A stretch of 64,000 nucleotides of DNA, from assembly GCA_037157565.1 (NCBI GenBank), contig JAZHRO010000055.1, positions 41,385,001 to 41,449,000 of the forward strand. Direction: 5' to 3'. Below the pieces are notes generated by a model. The model had not been told where the DNA came from and did not search any database. It was given only the letters and a program-made list of their open reading frames with translations. This DNA comes from Thalassia testudinum. Taxonomy: Eukaryota > Streptophyta > Magnoliopsida > Alismatales > Hydrocharitaceae. Positions 22,566 to 33,433 of this stretch are shown one piece after another. Each line of letters opens with the position of its first letter. Position 1 is the first letter of the stretch. The position numbers and the translations under genes are program-made.

Positions 22566-23276
22566 GATAATCTATAAAAATAAAATAAAATCACCCAATA
22601 ATTATAATCTGATTTTAACGATGTTTGTATTTTGATTAGGGGTTTCACTTGATAGCCCATCCTTAATGATTTGATCACAATGTTACTTGTCACATGTAAC
22701 TGGTATTTGGAGAAATTTCAACAGCATCTCCTCACACTTTTCTAGTATATCCCCAAGACTAACCTTAACTACATTCCCAATAACTCTCATTTAAGGGTGC
22801 TTTAGGAACATAAATAAGATCAGTTGGTATATTGGAGAAGAACGAGAAGATGCTACCAAAATTCCTCTAGACATCAATTCCATATAGCAAGTAACCCTAA
22901 GTTGTGATCAAATCTTCAAGGACCATCTTTAGCCTGGGATCTTCACTGAATTAAAGAAGAGCGACACTTATGGCATGCTATAAAGATAAAACATCATGCG
23001 TGTAAGTGAGGTATACACACACTCTATTTTGTCCGTATAGCATGATCATAAGTCTCGATAGACGAGTATTTTGACACGATTATCCCCTCCCAAAACCTGT
23101 AACCCAGGGGCTAGAATACCTATTGTTCAGCTTCAAGTGCATCTAGATTTGTACAAGTGTGTGTATCTATAAATTCATTAAAATTTTCGACATAGTTTCC
23201 CCACCAATATAATTTTCTTCTCATAACAAACACACACAATTAATCATATAAGAATTCACAAATTAAGTGAGAACAC

Positions 23277-23519
23277 TCCATATTCTAAACATGCATATAA
23301 ATTGAAATTAAAGTAGGTACATCCCACATTCTAATCATGTATACAGATTTAAATTAAAGTAAGTACACTCAACATTCTAAACATGCAAACAAATTGAAAT
23401 TAAAGTGGGTACACCCTACATTCTAATCATAAACTGAAATTAAAAGTGGGTACACCTCACTTTCTAGTTATGTATAAAAAATGAAATTAAAGTAGGTATA
23501 CCCCACATTTAAGCATACA
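23277..23519. repeat. tandem repeat, about 60 bp period
   Basis: Four to five imperfect copies of a unit with CATTCTAAACATG, AAATTGAAATTAAAGT and GGGTACACCCCACATT, each about 60 bp, lie upstream of the CACTA transposase start. Confidence 0.75.
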
Positions 23520-23682
23520 TATATAACAATATAATTAATCTAAAAATGCACACATTCATACCTTGCAAAACACGTGAATCGACAAGCAGGTGTCCAATGA
23601 TGAGCGTAACCTAAATCAAATATCACAAATCAAATATGATAATTATTAAATTGTAATAAAAAATAATAAAAAAAATCAAAGG

Positions 23683-24135
23683 ATGGGGGATGAGGGTGGC
23701 TGGATGGGGAGGAAGTTAGGGGGTGGTGGATGGGCTAATGGGGGAAGAGGGGGGCTGAATGGAGTGAAGGTAGGGGGAGGACGGGTGGATGGGGGAGGAG
23801 GCAGTGGGAGGAGGAGGGGCTGATTAGGGAGGAGGGGGGTGGATGTGGGGGGAGGCAGGGGAGGGAGGAGGAGTTGATGTGGAGGAGGGGGCAGTGCTGC
23901 GATGGGGGAGGAGGGGGCGGCGACTACATATGGAGGAGGAGGAGGAGGGGAGGCACCTTGGGGAGTAGGACGACGAGGGGAGGGGGTTAGTAGAGGAGTA
24001 GGTGGGGGCGACGGCTGCGTTTGGAGGAGGAGGAGGGGAAAGGGGCAGTAGAAATGGAAGGAGGAGCAGCATGAGGAGGAGGGGGACCATCGTGGGAGGA
24101 GTAGGAGTAAGAGGGGGGGCTTACCGAGGATGAGG
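23683..24135. repeat. G-rich polypurine tract
   Basis: About 450 bp of irregular GGGGGAGGAGG-type sequence with almost no pyrimidines on the plus strand. Long proline/leucine-rich ORFs on the opposite strand are artefacts of this composition. Confidence 0.85.
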
Positions 24136-24239
24136 GGGCAGAGTGGCCGAAGGAGGAGGTGCTCACTGGAAGGGAAGAACAGAATATGGAGAGGGAAAGA
24201 AAGGGGAGGGTTCGGAGGATCGAGTGCTCGTTGCGACTC

Positions 24240-24633
24240 ATATTGCATGATTAACAATGATTTTGTAAGAAACCATCATCTAATGTTGGGTTATGGAGGG
24301 AAAATTGGTGACCTTGGAAATTTTACAGAATATATACACGACGATTTATGATAAAATCATCATTTCAGTAAATTATATGACGATATCAAAACCATCATGT
24401 ATATGATTACACACCGTTGTTGGTAAATAAGGAAAAAGTCCCTTCATAATGTGAGGGGTTTTTTAATGTTAGTATATATGATGATTTTAATTGAATCTAT
24501 CATTTTGGTATATGATACGATATTCTAAAAATCATCATATATATCGTTAAAAATTTTACACACCTCTCGAAGGGATATTCAATTTGAAATCGTCTCTATA
24601 AAAGCGTTCCGAGAGTTTATTTTTCTAGTAGTA
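24240..24633 (-). other. CACTA subterminal repeats and 5' terminus
   Basis: At least seven copies of short motifs of the type ATGATTTT or AAAATCATCAT occur in both orientations up to the TIR at 24621-24633. Such arrays bind the TNPA-type accessory protein in CACTA elements; that role here is inferred. Confidence 0.6.
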
Positions 24634-25044
24634 TTATTTAATATGTCCCCGTCGGAACTAATTTATTCGATTGGTTATTATATTTGTATGTAGCATCCCA
24701 CATTACAAGGAAATAGTAAGAGAAAATTTTGTATCTAATTGTTGATCGGTACATTTTATCTATGATTCCGAACAAGTTGATGTAGATGTTACGCATAATG
24801 TGAATACTCATGGGGATCATGGACATTATATATACAGCGAGATTTTCCAACTGTGGGAAGGATTTAGGAAGTTCAAGAGATCATATGTGAAATTGATATA
24901 AATGATATATACATTCAAGTTAGCATTTTTATTCCCTTGGAATTAGTTAAGTTTGGTTGCTTTGTTGAGTATAGGATTTACTGTATTAATTCAAGAGGAC
25001 ATGGAAAAGGGTCAACTTAATTAGACCCTGACCTTGGTTGGAAG
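24634..25044. other. AT-rich intergenic stretch
   Basis: Flank of the CACTA end and of the MITE. No gene, repeat family or RNA recognised. Confidence 0.5.
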
Positions 25045-25728
25045 TAGGGATGTAAATTTTGGTAAATCTGATTCGAACCTAACTCAACCTAACCTGAAAA
25101 GAATGGGTAAAACCTGACTACGTAAGGGTATCGATCTAGATATAGATTTATGCCCGATTATCCAACCCAAGTACCTAAATAAATCCTCATTTATTCAAGA
25201 TATATAAGTTCCACCCTAAGTCCCTCATTCCCCCAATTTTAATCTCCCTTATGATTCCCTCCATAATTTTGAAGGTTGGAAGTATTTTAAAAGCTTATAT
25301 TGAACATTTATTTCTAAGGTGAAGATCTTTTATTTGAAATGTACTTATAATTTGTCTTTATTTGTATTTTTGTTTTTGATATATATTCTCCTTAAAGTTT
25401 TTTGTAATAATTTCAATGAGGATCTTTAAAATTGGAGTAGCTTGAGCTCCTATTCTTCAGGCTTGTTAAAAGTAAACAATTGATAAATCGTGTTATAGAT
25501 TTTCTTTTCTTTTTTAACTCTAATTTGGGCACGATTTGATTGTAAGATTAATTTATAAATAGGTACAAGATGAGTAAATGGATATCCTATGGGCAGATGA
25601 GTATGGGTATAGGTTTAAATTTTTATACCTGATGGGTAAATGGGTAGGATATAGATATAAACTTTGTAAATATGTATAGATATAAGTTTAGCTGAATCTA
25701 ACCTGAACCCTACCCATTTGCATCCCTA
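25045..25728. mobile_element. hAT-type MITE with 8 bp target duplication
   Basis: Terminal inverted repeats TAGGGATGTAAAT at the left and ATTTGCATCCCTA at the right (one mismatch) bound 684 bp of AT-rich, non-coding DNA. GTTGGAAG is duplicated at 25037-25044 and 25729-25736. An 8 bp duplication, a TAGGG-type TIR and no ORF fit a non-autonomous hAT element. Confidence 0.92.
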
Positions 25729-25736
25729 GTTGGAAG

Positions 25737-26619
25737 GAACAATATAATACATTGTTAGCCTTGATAACAAGCATGGAGCTTTAAAAAAGTGTCTATCACA
25801 TAAAGACACACCAAAGTTGAGCATTGAAATATCATTTGTTTGGTTCCTCTGACATGCTTAGGAGGAAAAAAATGACATGAAGCAGGTAGTTTAGATTGGT
25901 ACACAACTAATATTGTGTATCAATCTTGTCCACTCTAGGAAAGCATTCTCATTTCTCGAGGTGGCAAAATAAACTTGCAATCAAAAATCTTGAATCCTTA
26001 GAAAAACCTATTTGATGATAACTTCCTTTTTGATAAAAACTCCAATGATGAATGGCCTTTTGTTTGATAACAAAGTAGCCAAACAAGTCAATGCTAGGGA
26101 AAAAAACACATTGACTAAATGAGGATGGTAGCTAATCTAATCAAAAGCACCTCTTTGATGCATTTAGGGATGTGTATTGGAAGTTAACTTGTGTAACACA
26201 CTTCATTGATCCAGGACCTGAGTCCTCTCTACCTCCAAGAGAGAACCTAACCCACGAGGCTTACAAATAGATTTCCCTCCTTCCCTTTCAAGAGGGATGC
26301 CTACTATCTAGGCCCTTTTGCTAATGGAATTTGTCGAGGATGATGGAGGTTGTACTTTATATTCATGTGTTTCGATTGTTTTATCTTCCTCGATACATTT
26401 GATTTCTAAGCCATTTGACTTTGTTTTTGTTACCCGATTATGTTATTCTGTATATCAATTCTCAATTGCATACAATGTTTTAGCATAAAGTAATATTAAC
26501 TCTTAACAATATATAAGGTCCCAAGAAGTCCACTGATTTTTATGCCTTATGAAATCTAGAATGGAGTAACGTAGTATTTGGACCATTAATACAACAAACT
26601 CAAACACACATTGAATGAT
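25737..26619. other. unassigned AT-rich stretch
   Basis: No ORF of note, no tRNA and no clear repeat termini. It could be single-copy intergenic DNA or an old element remnant. Confidence 0.4.
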
Positions 26620-28636
26620 TGATGTCGGTAATACGTGTGCTTAAGTGCAGACAATTTAATCCTTAATTCCTTTAAAATTGATTATTAAAAGAATGTATAG
26701 AGGGAGCAAGGGTCGATCCACAAGGAGGCATTGTTATTCAATTGAAACTTGGAAATTCAATTCAAACACTTAATGCATTTATTGGAATTATTTGGATGAT
26801 CGAAAAATGATTCATTGACGTGGATCTAAGATGATTTGTATGGAACGTAAGTAATGTAATCATGAAGAAAAGCAAGGATTAAGGTACAAACTTGATGAAT
26901 CTATTGCTGTTGATGCAAATGTCGTCAAATACGAGTGCTAAGATGTAAATGATGTGGAGAAACCATAAAGCATATCTTAGGCCCCAAAACTCTAGATCCT
27001 TGGGTTCATGGGTAAGGTTCCAGTTATCACCAACCAAGACAAATGGGGGTGCTTAGGTGGCCTAATTATAGATCCAATTTTGTTAGTTTAAGTTACAACA
27101 TAATAAAAAAAAGCAATAATAATTTTCTAGAATGATAAAAGATACTATATTCCAGAGAGAGAAAGAGGTACAATAAATAACAATTCAAAATTTTAACCCA
27201 TATTTGGCTTCTTAGACATGCTTCATCTTGACTCAATCTTGAACTCAACAATCCCTTACTTAACCAAAAATTAGGTCACAAATTAGAGATGAGTCAAGCA
27301 GCAAGGACAAAATTCTATTGTTATGTAAAAAGACAAGATAATGTCAAGGTTCACTTATTTGTCATATACATCCTTCATGCATTAACCACAATACCCTTAC
27401 TTTATCATTAATCAAGATGTACTCTCATGATCAACGTACATAATCCAGTCTTTCACTACCTTTAAGCTACTATTTCTCTAACTCATTTTACCACCCGAGG
27501 AACGATTTATTAGGTTCGATGTGACTGAATGGTAACCTTCCTTCTAAAGGAAGGGTTATCAACCATCTAATATATGTATTGAATCCAGAGGGTTTCACCC
27601 TTTACTCCATACTCTTGATCCTTAGAAAGCTATTCCACCTAAGATCCTTTGAGCATTCAATATGTCTTTCTATGATTCCTGATGCTCGGGATCTCTGGAA
27701 AGCTATTCCACCTAGGATCCCTTAACGTTGAGGTAGATGGACAATTGGAATATTGAACTATCCAACATTCCTACTCACTTCCAAATAGGGAGGAGTGCTC
27801 GACATCTAACAACTTTTAGGTATACCTTGGCATCATCTACATCAGCGGGAGTCTACAAACCTATCATCACGAGTACCTCATTTAAGTGATACCTCAACGT
27901 CATCTGCACTTGCAAGCATTGACAGAGCTTTCACTACGAGTATATATCACTGGTCACAAATCCAAGTACCTCAGTGCTATTTGCACATGTGGGTGCATAC
28001 AAAGCTTTCACTACGAGCACCTTATTTCGACAAGTGCACATGGTTTGCCACCATAATTGAGAACTCTCCAAGCTTTGGGTTAGCCACTAGTAGTCACCAG
28101 CTACCACAAGTCTTGGGTTTCTGACCAATTGTGGTGAACTCTTAAGTTTACAAAGTCACAATATTCTATTCTAAGCATCTCCTTACATACATATCCATGT
28201 ATGTAGTTGTACAACTACAGGGTCATAAACCCATTTTATTAGCCTTACAACTTATTCTCATACTTACATGCTTGCACATGTATCCATTCAACCTAGAGTG
28301 CAACTCCTAGATATAAAGACTAAAATCAACTTCCTGAGGTTATTTTTGGACTAAACACATCGCGACGAAATCGTTGGCACTCGTTGGGTGAAAAATAGGT
28401 TTATATACTTCAAAATTTTAAAAAATTACTTTTTTTTTTGTCAAACAAGACCAAATCTCGCAAATCACGATCGAATAATACCAAAATTTGTGTACCGTTA
28501 ATTTTCCCATGTCACAAACTTTTTAGTAGAGTAACTTCGCATTGATCGGAAATCATTTCCTATAAAGACGAAAAGAACACGTGAGGTTCAATTTTGATTA
28601 GTTAATTATTTTAAGATACATATATACGCATATACA
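26620..28636 (-). repeat. probable minus-strand LTR J
   Basis: The left end reads TGATGTCGG, followed about 90 bases on by GGGTCGATCCACAAGGAGGC, as in the U5 end of D (GGGTCGTGTCCACAGGGAGG near 19461). The right end is TATACA at 28636, directly followed by GCCCCCATGG, the complement of a polypurine tract. A minus-strand TATA (AAGTATATAAACC) lies near 28398-28410. No internal coding region is visible to the right, so it may be a solo or truncated LTR. Confidence 0.5.
27620..28022. repeat. degenerate 65-70 bp repeats inside J
   Basis: GAAAGCTATTCCACCTA occurs twice about 70 bp apart (near 27627 and 27697). Farther on, units with CATCTRCACTTGC, AGCTTTCACTACGAG and ACCTCA recur about three times between 27828 and 28022. 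Confidence 0.55.
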
Positions 28637-30079
28637 GCCCCCATGGATTTAGTTATTTATTTATTTATTTATTAAATTATTTTATTCTCTTTACAACAAG
28701 CCATCAGATCCGATCTCTCTGTCTAAGCCGACTCAATACTTCGTACCGCCATTAAGGCCCTCTCCTCTCCTGCATATAGACACCCTTACCAAACCCGAAT
28801 CTTTCACAAGCGAGAGAGAGAGAGGAAGAGAACGAGCGAGAGCAGAAGGCAGGGGGCGTGGGGGGGGAGGGAGTCGAGGATGAGAGGGCGGACCATAGCC
28901 TTCTCTCTTCTTGCCCGTCTCCGACCGAAGGCTGCGGCCGTGGGGCCGAGCACACGGGGAGAGCGAACGATAAGATATCATACGTCCCTCATCCTTCTCC
29001 GTTTCTTCTTGTTTTCGTCTACAAGGAGTTGAGGAAAGAACGAGCCAGTTGAAGGAGAGGCACATTGGCGGCGACCCATGCGCCAACGTAGAGGAGGCGT
29101 GTGAGAGGGAAGCTGGAGGAGGAAGGTCGCGGGAGGCCGGTGGAGGCCGACGCGACGCCGGTGAGGCGAGGGGCGGTCGTCCGTGGTGGAGCGATGGCGA
29201 GAAGAGTGACCGAGCATGGCCGCGTGTTCGCACGTGAACAGTGCGGGAAGGAAAGAACCGAAGGCGAGGGAGGAGGAGATCGAAGGAAGGTCTCCGGCGA
29301 CCGATGGGCCACCGGCCAGGCCGCCGGACGTGGCCGACATTGGAGCGGGGGCAAGGTCGGCGAGGAGGACGTCGGCCGGCGTGCGTGCATGCGGGATTGT
29401 TTCCCGTGAACAGTGCACGCAAGGGGGGGGGGGGGCACCATCGCAGGAAGAAGAGTAGGAGAGGGGGTTTTGTTTTGAAAAATATTGCAGTTATTAAATT
29501 ATAGGTTTGTATATTGTATTTAGGTCCCTAATAGTTGTCCCTTTGATCAATTCATGGAGCAATCGAAGTCCATTTTTGGCGAACCACCCATCGTCGGAGT
29601 CGCATCAAGACGTATTTTGACATAGTAGGTTCTGATTTTTCATCAGATAGGATAAATTACATTTATATCCTTGACTTTTCTATTTTCTACATTTCAATGC
29701 TTTCCCTCATATCTAATTTAGAGACAAGCGCACCAAGAGTGTGCGAAGTTTGAGAAGTTTTTGACAGGCATTTCAGAGTCAACAAGATCCAACAGTGACA
29801 TTAGGTAGAGTAGTTTTCCACATTTTTGCTAGGAATTATTATTATTATGTCCCCATCGTGTCATGATCATTATTTTTGTACATCTCTTTTTCCTAAGTAT
29901 CGGAGTATGTGAAAAATAATAATGCTGCATGTCCTCTCATGGCTATTATCAATAAAATAATGTTAAAAATATTGATAATCTAATAATTTATGTCATGCTT
30001 ATAGAATTGATGTTGATTTATAAAATTAGATAATTAAATTGAAAATATTATGAAAGAAATAAGCATGCTAATTTTGATG
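28637..30079. other. region without a recognised gene
   Basis: It contains a GC-rich block (28790-29420) with overlapping Arg/Pro-rich ORFs on both strands that I regard as composition artefacts, a GA run near 28813, a G run near 29425, and AT-rich DNA after 29480. The segment near 29577-29620 (CCATCGTCGGAGTCGCATC) resembles the U5 end of the G LTR (CGTCGTCGTAGTCGCAT near 36129), so an old LTR remnant is possible. Confidence 0.4.
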
Positions 30080-32694
30080 AATCGAAAAAATATATATATT
30101 GCTTGTTGCGATTGAAAATTATTGTAGCTAGAAAAATATTGTGTCATAGTATAGCGACGAAAATTGATACAACATTTGAATTTATAACGCTTAAAAAATC
30201 ATGAGTTTCGAGAACGTTCACAGGGAATAAGTATAACAAATCAATTCACCAATTACAATAATCAGAGATAATAATGCAAGTGAATCAAATAACTAAAATG
30301 ATATTCAATTAAAAGCAATAATGTGTCTCGAGAGTTAAGGACAAAAATATAAATCAAGGCCTAAAAATGGTGGTTGAAACTACCAATCAAACCCTACAAT
30401 TAAGCACAATTCCCAATAGTACTCAGTATCTCAAACCACAATCAGAGCCAAATATCTCAACAGTAGCCTCAATTACTTATCCATGTCACACCAAGCACTA
30501 ATAAGTCCGCAGTAGCCAGAACCAAGCCAGAACCAAGATTAGACGTCTCCAAGGCGCATCAAATGCCTTAACCTTCATGTCCAGATCACCTCAGAATTGC
30601 TTAAGTGTTGAGCGTGTGTGCAGGATTTCTGAGGCACAACAGTGCAAAACCACCCCCTCCCCCCTCAAGAACCTTCTTCCTCTCTCTCAATCCAGACCGA
30701 GTATGTGTAGATGGATAATCAGGTCGAGAGGTCCAGGCCTGCCGACGTGAAGGCAGACGAGGGTGCGCACGTGTATGGGAAGGGGACCAGAACCCCGTGA
30801 CTTGGGAGATGGGATAACAGCAGCAAAACTTTATTAAGCCACTTCTTTTTTAGCGCTTGTCGATGTGGGACAAAAGTCCCCACTCCTTCATATGAAACCC
30901 AGGTGGTTCCTTCTTCCAATTGCAGCTATGCCTTGCTACTCTTGTCCAATTTAGGTAGCAGGTGTCTTTGTAACTTTAGTCTGCAGCTGCTAGCAATGAA
31001 ATCGTGGCCAGAGATGAATGGAGCAAGGCGGATGGCGTCAAGGAAGATGGAGGTGGCAGCAAAGCTCTGGAGAAGACCTGAAAGATGCAATACGGACTCA
31101 CGACCCAATTAAAATAGCTATGAACGGTCGTCAAAGCATGGCGAGTGCAATGGTGGTTGTTATGAAGTGTTTGGAGGTGTATGGAGGTGACGTGATGTCA
31201 GAGAGGGTGTGCGGAAGGTGAAGTGTTTAACGGGGAGAAGGAGCTAAAGCCCTAAGTAAGTTTAGGGGTTTTGCTCGCGGAAGTGAGTGGAAGGCCGTGG
31301 TGGTGGTGGTGAGGCATTTGGTGCAGTGTGGTGCTGACGCGAGCTCGTCGGAGCTCGTGCCAACTGTGGAGAAGAAGAAAGGGGAGTAGGTGATATGGTG
31401 GCCGAACCTAGTAGCTAAAGGTGTAGGAAGGATCTAGAGAGGGAGAGGGAAGGGTTGAGAGGACATAGGAGATGAGAGAGAGGAGGAGGTGTCCGGCATT
31501 GACTGGACGAACGCGTGGAAGATGGCAAGGTCCGGTGAGGGAGAATGATGACGACAAAGGCGGAGAGAACCTTTGCTTTAACCAGCAAGAGGCGGAAGAG
31601 AGAGAGAAAGACGAAGGGTAGCCTAATTTGATGGTTGGACAATCGAAGGAGGAGGGTGGAGGCAATTGCCGAAGCTCAAGATGTGGTTGGCTGGAGGAGG
31701 AGGAAGAAGGCTCTGTCTGGCTATTTCTTGGTTGTTCGTGATCGTGGAATGATGGGGGGTTCATATAGAGCTCAGATTTAAGCTCCAAATGAAGAAACTT
31801 TCTTGATTAGGTCACAGATTTGGAGAAAGAAATTCCTCAATTTCCTCGATCTCAAATCAATCTCAATGTTTGAGGTGGGGTTGATTTGATTCCTCATCGC
31901 TTGAGCAACAATCCCTCCAATTTTGGAGTGATTTGGAGCTGATTTAAAAGAGATTTTCTCTCTCGAATCTCAACCCAAAGGAGCATAACCACTTCAATGG
32001 CGGCAAGGACCAAGATGCAAAGAAGACGACAAAGATAGTGGGGGAAATTGTTGGAACTTTAAACTTAGGGGTACAAATGTGAGAAGTAGAGTTTTTAGGG
32101 GCTAAAATGCAAACTAGGTCAAGATGGACTTTGATTGAGTTTAAATTTTGGTGTTAACCTAATTTGAACCCAAGGAATGTAATGGTGAACTTGGATTTGA
32201 GTTTTGGCCACATTGACTGGGCAAATGGCACAGAAGCCCAAATCAAGGTAAATTCCCATCTAAAATTCTATTTTAGGCCAAAATAGGTTCAGATGGTCAA
32301 AGTGAAGGTACTAAAACTCTTAGAATATTTTTCAATGATTTTTAGAGTGTTTATATTGATTTTATCTTGACCAGAACCTTTTCAATTTAAGTGGGGTTGA
32401 TAATTAGGGTTTTTAGTACTGTTTTTGCCCTCGAAATGTGTGAAACATTGATTCAGCCAATGTGAACTCACCTTTTAGTCTTTTATGCTCATTTGGACTT
32501 TAATTAACCCCTGAGTGACTCCATGGTTAATCTACATTTGTGATGTGCTGTAAAACAGTAAATTTAACCATGTTTCTTGTCTTCTCAAATCAGATTATTG
32601 TGGAATTGTGACCCTCAGATGATCAAGTAGGAGCATTTATCATTTGAATCTGACTAATTATGGATAGTTAGGACCCATGACGGTTCTACCATCA
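30080..32694 (-). repeat. LTR K1 (minus strand; inner edge uncertain)
   Basis: The U3 end is near 32694 (element strand starts TGATGGTAGAACCGTCATG). There is a TATA-like CTCTATATGA at 31770-31761, then a purine/pyrimidine-biased transcribed part and an AT-rich U5 with CGAGAACGTTCACAGGG near 30209. Most of it (30643-32694) is homologous, inverted, to K2. No primer site is seen next to the low-coordinate end, so it is probably a solo LTR. The 126- and 69-codon ORFs in it lack domains. Confidence 0.55.
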
Positions 32695-32961
32695 CTTCTT
32701 TTATTAGATCAAATAAATAATGCAATCACTCCCTTTATCGCATCAAAGGATAAATTGTGAAATTAGTTTATAAAGGAAATTATTAATTGACAGTTATCCA
32801 AGTGATAAATGAATGTGTGAACATAATGAAATTGATAATAGAATATGGATAATTGGATAAGACAGTTTGATTCAGTTGGTTGTTGGATCAGGGAGTGGGC
32901 TAACCTCCCTACAACTCTGTGATAGGCTTATTGGCCAACCAGGCAACGAGATAGGGGTACA

Positions 32962-33048
<87 letters not shown>

Positions 33049-33433
33049 CTGGATACATACTGAGGACATGGAGAGGGCTATCAATAAAGCAGCGTAAGTC
33101 GTGTCTACACGTATAGTTTGTAGTATACAACTGCCACACGACCTACTCTAGGACCCTGGGGTGATGGAACGAGAAGTGGGGCGAGTGTGGCATTTCCTCT
33201 TGGCCAAGAGGACACTACATACTTGTCATACCTCTCAGAAAATCGCAAAGAGATCCCCTCGTGCGCTTCGAGGAACTGATATGAAATGACTATGATTGAA
33301 ATATTGAGAACAACACGCTGTTGGGATAAATGAGAAATAACTAGGAAATGCATTAGTAAGAAATTTTTGAAATAACAAATTAGAACCCATTTTCCTGTTC
33401 TTTTAGTTTTCACTACTTTTTCTTACTTGTACT
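32695..33433. other. spacer between inverted LTRs K1 and K2
   Basis: 739 bp with an uninterrupted (AT)n run of about 80 bp at 32964-33045. No gene is seen; ORFs here only read through the AT run. Confidence 0.6.
32964..33045. repeat. (AT)40 microsatellite
   Basis: Pure AT dinucleotide repeat of about 40 units. Confidence 0.97.

Larger units (their letters stand above)
21109..24633 (-). mobile_element. CACTA (En/Spm) DNA transposon, 5' half
   Basis: This minus-strand element relic has a TNPD-type transposase pseudogene (21109-22565), a long low-complexity upstream region and a 5' end near 24633. There the plus strand reads TTTTCTAGTAGTA (24621-24633), one base short of the reverse complement of the CACTACTAGAAAA terminus. 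Several subterminal ATGATTTT/AAAATCAT motifs lie just inside. D inserted into the transposase gene at 21108, so the 3' half should lie left of the window, beyond D and C. Confidence 0.75.

Noticed and set aside
23676..24257. 193-codon proline/leucine-rich ORF
   Set aside because: Translation of the complement of the G-rich tract; no real protein features.
28733..29422. 229-codon ORF with overlapping ORFs on both strands
   Set aside because: High-GC, Arg/Pro-rich in all frames, no domain; likely an old LTR or CpG-rich fragment.
32872..33139. ORFs with long Tyr-Ile repeats
   Set aside because: Direct translation of the (AT)40 microsatellite.
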